Shown here piece by piece: positions 1 to 7,192 of a stretch of 50,746 nucleotides of DNA (positions are counted from its first letter, which is position 1; every line of letters starts with the position of its first letter). Source of the stretch: Acidobacteriota bacterium (lineage in GTDB: Bacteria; Acidobacteriota; Blastocatellia; Pyrinomonadales; Pyrinomonadaceae); NCBI GenBank assembly GCA_020200135.1, contig JAIVJI010000061.1:1-50746 (forward strand). Reading direction: 5' to 3'. Made by a program: the position numbers and the translations under genes. The notes beneath the pieces were generated by a model. It was not told the DNA's origin, did not search any database, and was given only the letters and a program-made list of their open reading frames with translations.

Positions 1-1
1 C

Positions 2-112
2 GCCGTGTGGGAGACGCGACGTAACAAAGAGCAGGCGACCATTGACTGGCGCTTTTCGGTCACGGAAGCCCGTGAAAAACTGAAGCGACTTTATCCATCG
101 CGTTCATCGTGA
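2..112 (+). pseudogene. IS630-family transposase, C-terminal end only
   Basis: An open frame runs from the window edge to TGA at 110-112 and gives 36 residues ending in IDWRFSVTEAREKLKRLYP plus a short Ser/Arg tail. This W-x-F-(S/T)-x-x-x-A-R-x-K-L-K-R-L-Y-P ending is the usual C-terminus of IS630/Tc1-type DDE transposases. Only this tail lies in the window, so the gene may be intact upstream. The element must end within a few tens of bases after 112, exactly where a serine recombinase coding frame begins, so the IS has probably inserted into that recombinase gene. Confidence 0.72.
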
Positions 113-119
113 TGAACTA

Positions 120-1134
120 CTAGACTTCATAGGTAGGCACGTAAATCTTCCCCGTGAGGAATGGATGGTCCTCATACGTGACCACCACCCGGCTTACTTT
201 GAAAAACGAGAAGCGACTCGAACGGAACCGCTGCCTTGCCAAAGAAGATTGTCCCGGGGCTCCCCGCCCAGGCTCGGCCCTGCTCTCCGGGTTGATCAAA
301 TGCAAAAAATGTAACCGGAAGATGCACCCTATTTACCCGTACGCAGGTAGGGATCCGTTCTACACTTGCCGATACGAGCGAAACAAATACGGTGGGAAGC
401 AGTGCCAGGGATTTTGCGGTGTCGAACTTGATTTGGCAGTAACGGAACTATTCCTCCGGGCTTTCAGCAGGTCACACCTAGCGGTAGCCCTTCAGACTCT
501 AAAGGAGCAGGAAGTGCAGGTTGGCCAACATGAAGATATATGGGCCAAACGTATAAAGCGGGCTAAGGCCGTGGCCGCCAAGGCCGAAAGGCGCTACAAG
601 GTCGCAGCTGATAACAAAGGTAACGTGCTCGTGGCCGCACAGCTCGCGGAAGAGTGGGAGGCGAAGAAACTCGCGGTCGGGCGGTTGGAGCGGGAGCGCG
701 ATGATGAACTGGCGATTATGCCGCGCGTTATCGACGAAGAGACAAGAAAGGCCATACTAGCACTAGCCCACGATCTGCCGGCCATCTGGCATTCGCCGAC
801 AACCACTGTGGTCGAGCGTAAAGAATTATTGCGTTTCGCGATTCAAGAGATAGCTCTTCAAAGGGCCGGGTCGGTGTTGCATGTTGAGTTACGGTGGCTG
901 ACTGGCACATCTCATAAGTTTGAAGTGTTTCTACCGGGAACAAAGTTCTCGCCTGAAGCCGATGAGAAGGATTCCCAAATACTCGAGATGGTGCGTTCTC
1001 TGCGAGGCAACCATACTCACAGGCAGATAGCTGAGCGGCTCAATCAAGCTGGTTACAGCAACAAACGGGGAGGCTCTTTCACAAAGGAGATCGTCATGAA
1101 GATTGTTAAAAGATTTGTACACACTCAACATTAG
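120..1134 (+). pseudogene. Large serine recombinase remnant (zinc-ribbon and coiled-coil half, frameshifted)
   Basis: The frame opening at GTG 154 gives 326 aa. Residues about 43-95 form a recombinase zinc beta-ribbon with KCKKCNRKM, then YTC and two more cysteines about 10 residues on. A charged helical, coiled-coil-like stretch follows (about 100-190), then a C-terminal helix-turn-helix-like end (HTHRQIAERLNQAGYSNKRG). The N-terminal catalytic resolvase domain is missing. A short piece of the preceding recombinase domain is readable in another frame from about 120 (LPREEWMVLIRDHHPAY). The coding sequence therefore shifts frame at about 195-215 and is cut upstream by the IS630 end. The family integrates or excises phages and elements by serine recombination. 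This copy lacks the catalytic serine and should be inactive. Confidence 0.75.
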
Positions 1135-1847
1135 AGTTTTGTGTTAGTAAGACATCAAGTTCCCTTCTTACCATTAGAATTCCTGACGCCGCTGATTTTA
1201 AATACTCCTGATGAATTTGCGTACACCCTGCTGCGACCGAGTGTTGCATTGCCTATAGTTAATGCTTATGTCTACAGGTGAATGCCAATCCAATATAACA
1301 ACTTGTCGGTGACATATATTGTATTGCTCATAGTTAATGGTAATAACTTTTACTGAATACCAATCCAGTCACCACCCGCTCGCCGCGAGGATTGTACCGG
1401 TCGTAGGCAGTGCCCCCCATCTATGATGGAAAGCAAATTCCGTTACATTCATAACCTACTTCCCCATTAACTCTAAAAAGGTTCAGCTAAAACATATGCC
1501 GCGGCAGTCATCTCCGAAAGGTTTAAGTCTCATGCAAAGAAAGCGTTGCACCAAAGTACTTACTCGCCGCTCGAAGAAGAACCCCCGGTCGTATGTTACC
1601 GCCGGCCGGACCATCTGCGGCGAACCACGGTAAATTCCTTAGGGTCGAGTTCTTCCAACAGTGATTCCTCGTCGTACGAATTACTCGCTGTAAGCGGTTC
1701 GTTGATCGTGAGAATGGTCAGCATGCTTCTGTAGTGGGGTTGAAAAATTCGAATCCTCGTGTATCCTCACGACGACGTCCATCCGCGAGTCGTCAATCTA
1801 GGTCGTGGCGGGCACCATGCCGAAGGCGTCCAACCCTTAACCTCCCC
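1135..1847. other. Gene-free AT-richer gap with degenerate direct repeats
   Basis: No convincing gene is present. A 62-codon frame at 1546-1734 has no ribosome-binding site or recognisable protein character. The stretch is clearly more AT-rich than its surroundings and lies between the serine recombinase remnant and the 3' end of the tyrosine recombinase. It holds a degenerate 48-bp direct repeat at 1247-1294 and 1322-1369. At 1747-1758 there is a short string resembling a tRNA T-loop (TTCGAATCC), which could be a decayed attachment site. Confidence 0.5.
1247..1369 (+). repeat. Two-copy degenerate direct repeat, 75-bp period
   Basis: Copy 1 (1247-1294) and copy 2 (1322-1369) align without gaps over 48 bp. 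Both carry the core ATAGTTAATG followed at the same distance by GAAT(G/A)CCAATCCA. The period is 75 bp. They sit in non-coding DNA next to two recombinase genes, so recombinase arm sites or decayed element DNA are possible. No function can be assigned from sequence alone. Confidence 0.6.
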
Positions 1848-2852
1848 CTAGTGCCTTCTCAGCCGGTTGGTGACCCTGCCGCTGTGCTTGTCACGCTTGA
1901 CGGATATCCGCTGCACGTAGACGCGGGTGGTGGCGGCGTTGCGGTGACCCAACGCGTCCTGCGTGTCTATCAGTGAACCTGTCTCCTCGGCCACGATGCG
2001 GGCGAAGCTGTGGCGTGTCTGGTGCAGATGCACGTCTCCGACGCCGGCCTCGCGCCCGTACCGCTTCAGGTTCTTGACGAAGGCGTGCGAGGTGAGCGCC
2101 GCCCCTGGTTTGCCTGCACGGTCGTGGCGCGTCCAGAGGGGGCCTCCGGTCTTCAGCACTCCCTCCCTACCGCACGAGTAGAGGTAGTCGAGGATCGCCT
2201 CCCGCAGCAGCGGGTCGCGCACCTCCCTGCCGACGTAGTCTCCGCCTTTAACCTTGCCCGTGAGCGAGATGTGCTCGTCGATCTTGATATCGCCGCCCCG
2301 GAGGCTGATAACCTCCTGCCGGCGCATGCCAGTCACCAGGTAGAAGAGCAGGAGCGCGTAATCTCGTTTGCCGACGATCTCGCCGGCCGCTGCCTTCGCG
2401 CGCACCGCCTCGACGATGGCCTGTAGCTGCTCGTCCGTCCACGCCCTGACGCTCTCGGTCTGGTAAGCCTTAGGCGCTTTCGGCAACGCCAGCCGCGCCG
2501 GGTTGCTCCCGATCTGCCCCCGCAGCGCCGGCTCCCGCATCGCCCACTCGAAGAAGGAGGAGAGGAAGCAGACCCGGGCATAGACCGTGTTGGCCCTCAG
2601 CCCCAGCCCATCCGGCTTCGGACGGGAGAGCCGATCACGCCACGCCTCGACGTCGAGAGCGGAGACCTCCCTAGGCGACTTGCCGGCGAACGAGAAGAAG
2701 GACGCAACGACCCGCTGCTTGTAGCCCTGCAATTCCTCCCGCCGCTCGGTCGAAGGGGCGGTCGAGGCGTCGGCCCACAGGCGCAGGGCGTGGCGGAGCG
2801 CCACCTCCTGCGCCCCCTCCGTCGGGTTAAGCTGTAGCGCGGTCTCAATCAT
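1848..2852 (-). CDS. Tyrosine recombinase/integrase
   Basis: The 334-aa protein has a phage-integrase layout. Residues about 15-130 form a SAM-like core-binding domain (EVSALDVEAWRDRL, then ANTVYARVCFLSSFFEWA). The catalytic domain has the expected R-K-H-R-H-Y set: Arg in VTGMRRQEVISL, Lys in TGKVKGGD, His and Arg in HLHQTRHSFAR, His in ALGHRNAATT and the nucleophile Tyr in TRVYVQ. Length is normal and no lesion is visible. It should integrate or excise the element carrying the neighbouring genes. Its ATG overlaps the TGA of the upstream PIN toxin (ATGA), making it the third gene of a translationally coupled operon with a toxin-antitoxin pair. That is unusual, since integrases normally have their own promoter. 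Confidence 0.93.
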   Translation of the reverse strand: MIETALQLNPTEGAQEVALRHALRLWADASTAPSTERREELQGYKQRVVASFFSFAGKSPREVSALDVEAWRDRLSRPKPDGLGLRANTVYARVCFLSSFFEWAMREPALRGQIGSNPARLALPKAPKAYQTESVRAWTDEQLQAIVEAVRAKAAAGEIVGKRDYALLLFYLVTGMRRQEVISLRGGDIKIDEHISLTGKVKGGDYVGREVRDPLLREAILDYLYSCGREGVLKTGGPLWTRHDRAGKPGAALTSHAFVKNLKRYGREAGVGDVHLHQTRHSFARIVAEETGSLIDTQDALGHRNAATTRVYVQRISVKRDKHSGRVTNRLRRH

Positions 2853-3286
2853 ACGTCGGCCGGGTCGACCGTCTTCACGCCCGCGAAGCGCTTGAAGTCG
2901 CCGCCGTTGAAAGTCAGGATGTGGGTTACGCCGTGAGCTAGCATGGCGGCGGCGATCCGCGCGTCGTGCGCCTCTTTACCCCTGACCTGGTGGGCGCGGA
3001 CGAGTGTCTCCCACTCCGGGTATATGGCGGGGGTGTCCGGCAGCAGCTCGAAGATAGTTTTCAACCCGTTCAGCTCGGCGGCGGCCTCGTCGACCTCCAG
3101 CCCGAGACCGTTGGACTCGGCGGGCCGGGTCGCCACCGCCCAGAACTCGATCAGGTTTTGCGGGAGCACACAAAGACGCTCGCCGCGCGTCAAGAGGGAG
3201 CGCACCGCACCCGTCGCCGCGGCGTGTGCTGGGTGGGAAGGTTGCGCCGCCCGCAGGAGGACGTTGGTGTCGACGAGGTAGGTCAC
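2849..3286 (-). CDS. PIN-domain toxin of a VapBC-type pair
   Basis: This is a 145-aa PIN-domain ribonuclease-like toxin. It starts MTYLVDTNVLLRAAQPSHP, giving the first acidic residue (D in VDTN), with further acidic positions in NLIEFWAVATRP, EAHDARIAAAML and LTFNGGDFKRF. Together these make the four-acidic-residue metal site of VapC-like nucleases. I chose GTG at 3286 because it directly precedes the conserved TYLVDTN and overlaps the antitoxin stop (GTGA). A longer frame reaching to 3382 adds low-complexity Arg/Pro sequence and is unlikely. VapC toxins cleave tRNA or rRNA and are neutralised by the antitoxin encoded just upstream. The target of this one is unknown. Confidence 0.87.
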   Translation of the reverse strand: MTYLVDTNVLLRAAQPSHPAHAAATGAVRSLLTRGERLCVLPQNLIEFWAVATRPAESNGLGLEVDEAAAELNGLKTIFELLPDTPAIYPEWETLVRAHQVRGKEAHDARIAAAMLAHGVTHILTFNGGDFKRFAGVKTVDPADV

Positions 3287-3564
3287 AACTGGCGGTCTTC
3301 GCGGCCGCGGTAGATGGAATCCCTCCCGACGGCCTCGTCGGTGAGCTGGGGCGCCGAGCGCCCGGCATGGCCTCCGAGCCATTCGTCAAAGGCCCTGAGC
3401 CTGGCTTCGGCGTCCCCGGTGGGGGTCGAAGCCCCTTCCTCGCCATGGGAGAGCCGCTCTTCGAGAACCTTCAGGGCGAACTCCTCGGCCGCCACGCCTT
3501 CCCGGGCGGACTCCGACCTGAGCTTCTCCTCGAGCGCCGGGGGTAGGTCAATGGTCAGGGTCAT
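3283..3564 (-). CDS. Antitoxin of the PIN-toxin pair (ribbon-helix-helix-like)
   Basis: The 93-aa protein starts MTLTIDLPPALEEKLRSE, a beta-strand plus helix opening typical of ribbon-helix-helix antitoxins, continuing EFALKVLEERLSHGEE. The C-terminal half is acidic and flexible and would clamp the toxin. ATG 3564 is chosen because AAAGGAG lies about 10 bases upstream. A -10-like TATAAT sits at 3594-3589 (minus strand) and an inverted repeat lies just above it. The gene is first in the operon and its stop overlaps the toxin GTG. By analogy with VapB it would autorepress the promoter, but the partner assignment is by position and sequence style, not by a search. Confidence 0.78.
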   Translation of the reverse strand: MTLTIDLPPALEEKLRSESAREGVAAEEFALKVLEERLSHGEEGASTPTGDAEARLRAFDEWLGGHAGRSAPQLTDEAVGRDSIYRGREDRQL

Positions 3565-3588
3565 GCTTCTGCTGCTCCTTTCGGGGCG

Positions 3589-3648
3589 ATTATAGCATCT
3601 CAAATGCCTTCCCTTTTAGGTTACAGAAATTGGATATTCGTGTAACCT
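3589..3648 (-). promoter_or_regulatory. Promoter and candidate operator of the antitoxin-toxin-integrase operon
   Basis: On the minus strand a perfect TATAAT lies at 3594-3589, 25 bases upstream of the antitoxin ATG. The -35 region overlaps an inverted repeat with 8-bp arms, AGGTTACA (3618-3625) and TGTAACCT (3641-3648). The placement suits autorepression by the antitoxin. The -35 hexamer itself is poor. Confidence 0.5.
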
Positions 3649-3759
3649 TATCTTCAATTCCGTTCTCTTTATTTCCATTCTATGGTATAGAAATTTTTAA
3701 TCTAATGTTTCACGGACGGGAGCTGATTTGGCCACCGTCACTCTGAGGAGTTCACCACG

Positions 3760-4539
3760 TTGAAAGCAACAAAACGTCGCACCAGGCGAGCAGACCCGCT
3801 CGCCTCGGCCCACGCTGTCGAGGCAGTGCTTGAGCGGTTGCGCTCTTCCCTGCCCGAGATCATCCCGCGCTCTCACAAAAACTTATCGTCGCTACTCAAC
3901 TCCGTGCGCGGCCTCTACATGCGTCAGCCGGCGGAGACGAAACGTGGCAGGCCCGCGCGCTACCCCCGAGAACAGCTTTTGAGAGTCGATTCGACCCTCC
4001 GCGACCTGCTCGGGCGTGAAACGTCAATCTCGGTGCGGAGCTTCGTCGGCCAATATCTGCCCATTTTGGACTTCCCGCTTGACGTGCGGGAGGTGTTGGA
4101 GCGCGGGGATGTGAACCTCTTCGAGGCTCACCAGCTCGCCCGGCTTACTGCCAGAAAGCTTGGTGGGACGGACGGCAAGGCACGGTCGCTCAGGAAGAAG
4201 CTGCTCGAAGCGCACCTGCTGGCGCAGGGGTCGGGGACGTTGCTGCGCCAACGAGTCAAGGAGGCGTTGGGCGAACTGCGTGAGCCGGACCCGACCGAGA
4301 CGGAGGTCTTGGCGGTAGGTAAGGCTGACGGGCTGCTGGAGGCCGACCCACTCGACGCGAGTCACCTCTTCTTCGAGGAGTTGCGGATGATCTCAAGGGC
4401 GCTCAGGGAGATCGGCCCCGGGGAGGTGACGGACGAGGACCTCGCCGAGATCATGCCCGCCGTCGATCAAATTACGTTGACTTTGCAGAAAATTGCGAGG
4501 AGAAAAGAGCGGGAGCAGGCCAAAAAGTTAGTAATTTAG
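3760..4539 (+). CDS. Putative ParB-like DNA-binding protein
   Basis: The 259-aa protein starts at TTG 3760 with GAGGAG about 10 bases upstream. I do not recognise the whole protein. Residues about 95-135 (RSFVGQYLPILDFPLDVREV, then LFEAHQLARLTARKLGG) resemble the helix-turn-helix region of ParB/KorB proteins, where a 'LdLP..vre.le.G.i...hA..La' pattern is typical. The N-terminus is very basic (KATKRRTRRADP) and the C-terminus is a charged helix (QKIARRKEREQAKK). No N-terminal ParB CTPase motif is visible. It is divergent from the toxin-integrase operon and precedes an AAA+ ATPase and a winged-helix protein, so a partition, replication or element-regulation role is plausible but unproven. Confidence 0.6.
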   Translation: MKATKRRTRRADPLASAHAVEAVLERLRSSLPEIIPRSHKNLSSLLNSVRGLYMRQPAETKRGRPARYPREQLLRVDSTLRDLLGRETSISVRSFVGQYLPILDFPLDVREVLERGDVNLFEAHQLARLTARKLGGTDGKARSLRKKLLEAHLLAQGSGTLLRQRVKEALGELREPDPTETEVLAVGKADGLLEADPLDASHLFFEELRMISRALREIGPGEVTDEDLAEIMPAVDQITLTLQKIARRKEREQAKKLVI

Positions 4540-4764
4540 CCGGCCCACCATTCGCGACGATCAGAGGTGTAATGTCGGCGGCGCCTGCGGCCGAGTAAGC
4601 GCACTATCACTAACACCCCGAAGAGACAAATCAGTGACCCTATCAACCAAAGGAAAATGTGGGACACGGCGTGAATATAGCACAGTCTCTAACTTTCTAA
4701 TTCCGAGAGGGGGGTATGAAAATTAGATTGACAGCGATAATGAAGAAAGTTATAAGGAATACCC

Positions 4765-5553
4765 ATGAAAGTGTCTCCTTTCTCGATAAGCCCCGATCCG
4801 GAGCTGCTTTACGTCACCCCTTCCATCGAAGCTACCCTCGACAAAGTTCGACACCTCGTCGATTACAGGCAGGGGCTGACGACCATTGTCGGCGACGTGG
4901 GCCACGGGAAATCTACCATCCTGCGCTACATTTGGAGGGAGCTGAACGATAACCCGGAGGTCCGCATCGGCGCGGTCATCACGCCGAATTTCACGTCGGA
5001 TTTCGCGTTTTTGAAGGCAGTTTGCGGCGAGTTCGGCATTCCGCCGAAGCGCTCAATGCAGGCGCAGGAGTCGGCTTTAAGAGAATTTTTAGTAGGTCTG
5101 GATAACGACGGGCGGACCGCCGTCCTCCTGATCGACGAGGCCCAAAAGCTGCCGGGCAAGCAGCTCGAACTGATCCGCGTCCTTCTTAATTTCGAGCGCG
5201 AAACCCACAAACTCGTCCAGATCGTCTTGGCGGGCCAGCTAGAACTTAAATACAAGCTCCTTGATGAGTCCAAAAAGGCACTCAGGAGCCGCGTCTTCGC
5301 GCCGTCGAACCTCTCTCCCCTTTCGCCCGACGAATGCCGTGAGATGATTCAGTTCCGGTGCGATAAATTCGAGGTGCCGAACCCGTTTACGCATGACACT
5401 GTAGACGCCATCTACAACCAGACTTCAGGAGTCCCGCGTGACGTGCTGAAGATGGCTCAAATTCTCTGGGTGACGGCGCAAAGGGCGCAGCAACCTCAGA
5501 TACCAGTCGAGTGGGTCGAGCCGGCGCTCTCGGAGGCGGTGCTGAATGCCTGA
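4765..5553 (+). CDS. ExeA/TniB-like AAA+ ATPase
   Basis: The 262-aa cytosolic ATPase starts at ATG 4765, preceded by TAAGGA. It begins FSISPDPELLYVTPSIEATL, as in ExeA/GspA-type ATPases. Walker A is GDVGHGKST (residues about 43-51), Walker B is VLLIDEAQ (about 121-128), and sensor and arginine-finger-like residues follow in LAGQLELK and LRSRV. Its length fits the stand-alone ATPase form without the ExeA peptidoglycan-binding tail. Relatives include TniB/TnsC transposition regulators and MuB-like proteins. Here it sits between a DNA-binding protein and an initiator-like protein, with its stop overlapping the next gene by 8 bp, so a DNA-loading or partition role is more likely than secretion. 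No DDE transposase partner is adjacent. Confidence 0.85.
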   Translation: MKVSPFSISPDPELLYVTPSIEATLDKVRHLVDYRQGLTTIVGDVGHGKSTILRYIWRELNDNPEVRIGAVITPNFTSDFAFLKAVCGEFGIPPKRSMQAQESALREFLVGLDNDGRTAVLLIDEAQKLPGKQLELIRVLLNFERETHKLVQIVLAGQLELKYKLLDESKKALRSRVFAPSNLSPLSPDECREMIQFRCDKFEVPNPFTHDTVDAIYNQTSGVPRDVLKMAQILWVTAQRAQQPQIPVEWVEPALSEAVLNA

Positions 5554-6445
5554 AGAGAAATACGTGCCTAACAGCTCGGTAATGGGCAGCAGCAGCGTTG
5601 TCCGTAAGGTCAGCTTCTTCGGGCGCGATAAGATTGGGGCCGAAAGAAGCCCGGAAAAAGCGCCAGAGACATCTTCCAGCAGCTCGCTTTCCGGCAGTCC
5701 GGTTCCCGACAGCCCAAACGTCGAATCTCAATCTGTAACGGAAGTTCCCTCTTCTCAAGCGTCTGAAGCACAAATCGCCGAGCAGTCCAGTCCGGCTCCC
5801 GACAGTCCGGCAGACGGACTGCCACATTACGGCCGTCCGCGGGCGGTGGACGGCGTACACCCCGAACGGCGGTCGGCTCCCGATAGTCCGGAATCTGGCA
5901 GTCCGGCCCCCGACAGTCCAGCAGTAAATCTGTGGTCATCTTTGCCCAAAGTCGAAGGGCATTTAAGGCTGCCGAATATAATCATCGATCACCTTTATCA
6001 ACTCCTGGATTTACAGGAGCGATCTGTCTACGAGCAGCTCTATAGGCTCTCGCACGGCTATGGAAAATCAACTTGTAAAATAGGTTATCCGCAGCTCGCA
6101 GTCCGGTCTGGGATGGGCCGGACTGCGGTCATTCAAACGGTCGAGCGGTTGGTAAAGAAAGGTTTAATAGTGAGGGTGAGCACCGCCATCGGGGGACGCA
6201 AAGAGCAGGGAAGTGAATACTGGGTGTCGGCACCTGGCAGTCCGGCTCCCGACAGTCCGACTCCCGGCAGTCTATCCCCCGAACCCAATAAAATAAAAGC
6301 ATTAAAAGAAAATGCTAAAAAGGGGGGCGCTTCGCACCAAAGGAAAGATTACTCGAACTGCCCGGATTGTAGAGGGGTTGGGATGTGGTACCCGGACGGC
6401 TTCGATAAGGGCGTGGCTAAATGTCACCATCTCAAACTCAAATAG
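5546..6445 (+). CDS. Winged-helix, replication-initiator-like protein with Ser/Pro-rich linkers
   Basis: The 299-aa protein overlaps the ATPase stop by 8 bp. Residues about 1-128 are disordered and carry recurring SPAPDSP/GSPVPDSP peptides. Residues about 135-225 look like a winged helix-turn-helix (PNIIIDHLYQLLDLQERSVY, QLAVRSGMGRTAVIQTVERL, VKKGLIVRVS), as in plasmid or phage initiators and primosomal proteins. More APDSPTPGS repeats follow, then a short C-terminal metal-ligand-like cluster, CPDCRGVG and CHH. The repeats are also conserved as DNA (core GACAGTCCGG or GGCAGTCCGG). The fold call is moderate and the initiator role is inferred from domain style and the neighbouring ATPase. Confidence 0.6.
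   Translation: MPEEKYVPNSSVMGSSSVVRKVSFFGRDKIGAERSPEKAPETSSSSSLSGSPVPDSPNVESQSVTEVPSSQASEAQIAEQSSPAPDSPADGLPHYGRPRAVDGVHPERRSAPDSPESGSPAPDSPAVNLWSSLPKVEGHLRLPNIIIDHLYQLLDLQERSVYEQLYRLSHGYGKSTCKIGYPQLAVRSGMGRTAVIQTVERLVKKGLIVRVSTAIGGRKEQGSEYWVSAPGSPAPDSPTPGSLSPEPNKIKALKENAKKGGASHQRKDYSNCPDCRGVGMWYPDGFDKGVAKCHHLKLK
5692..6276 (+). repeat. Iteron-like short DNA repeats inside the initiator-like gene
   Basis: The core (G)GCAGTCCGG or CGACAGTCCGG recurs in clusters at 5692-5713, 5783-5812, 5873-5931 and 6234-6276. An inverted pair of the same core lies at 6109-6127 (GCAGTCCGG and CCGGACTGC) inside the winged-helix coding part. The direct copies encode the PDSP/GSP peptides. The inverted pair does not, so protein selection alone may not explain the motif. 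Confidence 0.6.
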
Positions 6446-6553
6446 TGATCGGGTCGTGGCGTGCCAGTGTCTCGGCGATGGTGTGCACGGGCGGGGTGAG
6501 GGTGGTGATAAAATCCTGTAGCGTGAATCGAATATTAGGGGCGGACTAGAAGC

Positions 6554-6784
6554 ATGGTCACTCACATTAAACCGGAAGGGAAGAGCTGGGTCATCGACAT
6601 GACGCCGGAGATGGCACGCGCGGCGAACGTCGCCGAGGGCTCACTCGTCGTCCTGTCCTTCAAGGATGGTGACGTGACGGCCGAGATTCTGCCTCCACCG
6701 GGCGAAGGGCTGGAAGAAGAAGTCGCTCAGGTGGTAGCCGAGTTCGGCGGGGCTTTCGCGGAGATGAAGCGGCGTGGCGACTGA
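6554..6784 (+). CDS. Antitoxin of the Doc pair (AbrB-like style)
   Basis: This 76-aa protein lies immediately upstream of and overlapping a Doc-type toxin. Its N-terminal part (SWVIDMTPEMARAANVAEGS, then VVLSFKDGDVTAEILPPP) has the alternating strand-turn pattern of AbrB/MazE-like DNA-binding antitoxins. The acidic helix EGLEEEVAQVVAEFGGAFAE would be the toxin-binding tail. It starts at ATG 6554 and shares 11 bp with the next gene. The call rests mainly on size, order and partner. Phd-type antitoxins usually accompany Doc, and this one does not look like Phd. Confidence 0.7.
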   Translation: MVTHIKPEGKSWVIDMTPEMARAANVAEGSLVVLSFKDGDVTAEILPPPGEGLEEEVAQVVAEFGGAFAEMKRRGD

Positions 6785-7169
6785 AGAGGTTGCCTACCTC
6801 ACCTACCAGGAGGCGGTGCTCATCCATATCCTCCTCATGAGGAGTCTGGGGGAGAAACGCTACGGCGTCTTCGACCGGTCCCTCGTCGAGTCCGCGCTAG
6901 CGCGCCCCAGACAATCGGCCGCGTACGGACGTGCCGACATGCACGCCCAGGCGGCCTCACTCCTTTACGGTTTCATTAAGAACCACCCGTGGGTCGGCGG
7001 GAACAAGCGCACGGCCACTGCCCTAACACAAATCTTCTTGCGAAGGAACGGGCACCGGATTGACGCGGACCTGGACGAACTGCTCGAACTGGTGCACGCC
7101 GTGGAGGGTAATCAGTGGCGGGTCGAAGATGTAGAGGCTTGGCTGCGTGATCATACGACGCGAGCTTAA
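6774..7169 (+). CDS. doc: Doc-type (Fic fold) toxin
   Basis: The 131-aa protein has the Doc signature HPWVGGNKRTATAL at residues about 64-77, close to the family H-x-F-x-(D/N)-x-N-K-R pattern. The conserved acidic residue is replaced by Gly, as in some Fic-like variants. The opening YLTYQEAVLIHILLM and the segment SLVESALARPRQSAAYG are typical of Doc proteins. P1 Doc phosphorylates EF-Tu and arrests translation. Activity here depends on the altered motif position. The GTG start at 6774 lies inside the antitoxin gene and implies coupled translation. The gene ends 23 bp from a convergent IS6-fragment/haloperoxidase boundary, so it marks the right edge of the 1.8-7.2 kb module. Confidence 0.88.
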   Translation: MATEEVAYLTYQEAVLIHILLMRSLGEKRYGVFDRSLVESALARPRQSAAYGRADMHAQAASLLYGFIKNHPWVGGNKRTATALTQIFLRRNGHRIDADLDELLELVHAVEGNQWRVEDVEAWLRDHTTRA

Positions 7170-7192
7170 CCCTGCGTTACCTGTTACCAATT

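Noticed and set aside
1546..1734. 62-codon open frame in the AT-rich gap
   Set aside because: No ribosome-binding site, Ser-rich low-complexity product and no neighbour logic.
4765..5553. Tn7/Tn5053-like transposition module or CRISPR-associated transposon
   Set aside because: The ATPase is TniB-like, but no TnsB/TniA transposase, TnsD/TniQ or CRISPR array is present nearby.
5692..6276. CRISPR-like array
   Set aside because: The repeats are short, irregularly spaced and lie inside an open reading frame encoding PDSP peptides.
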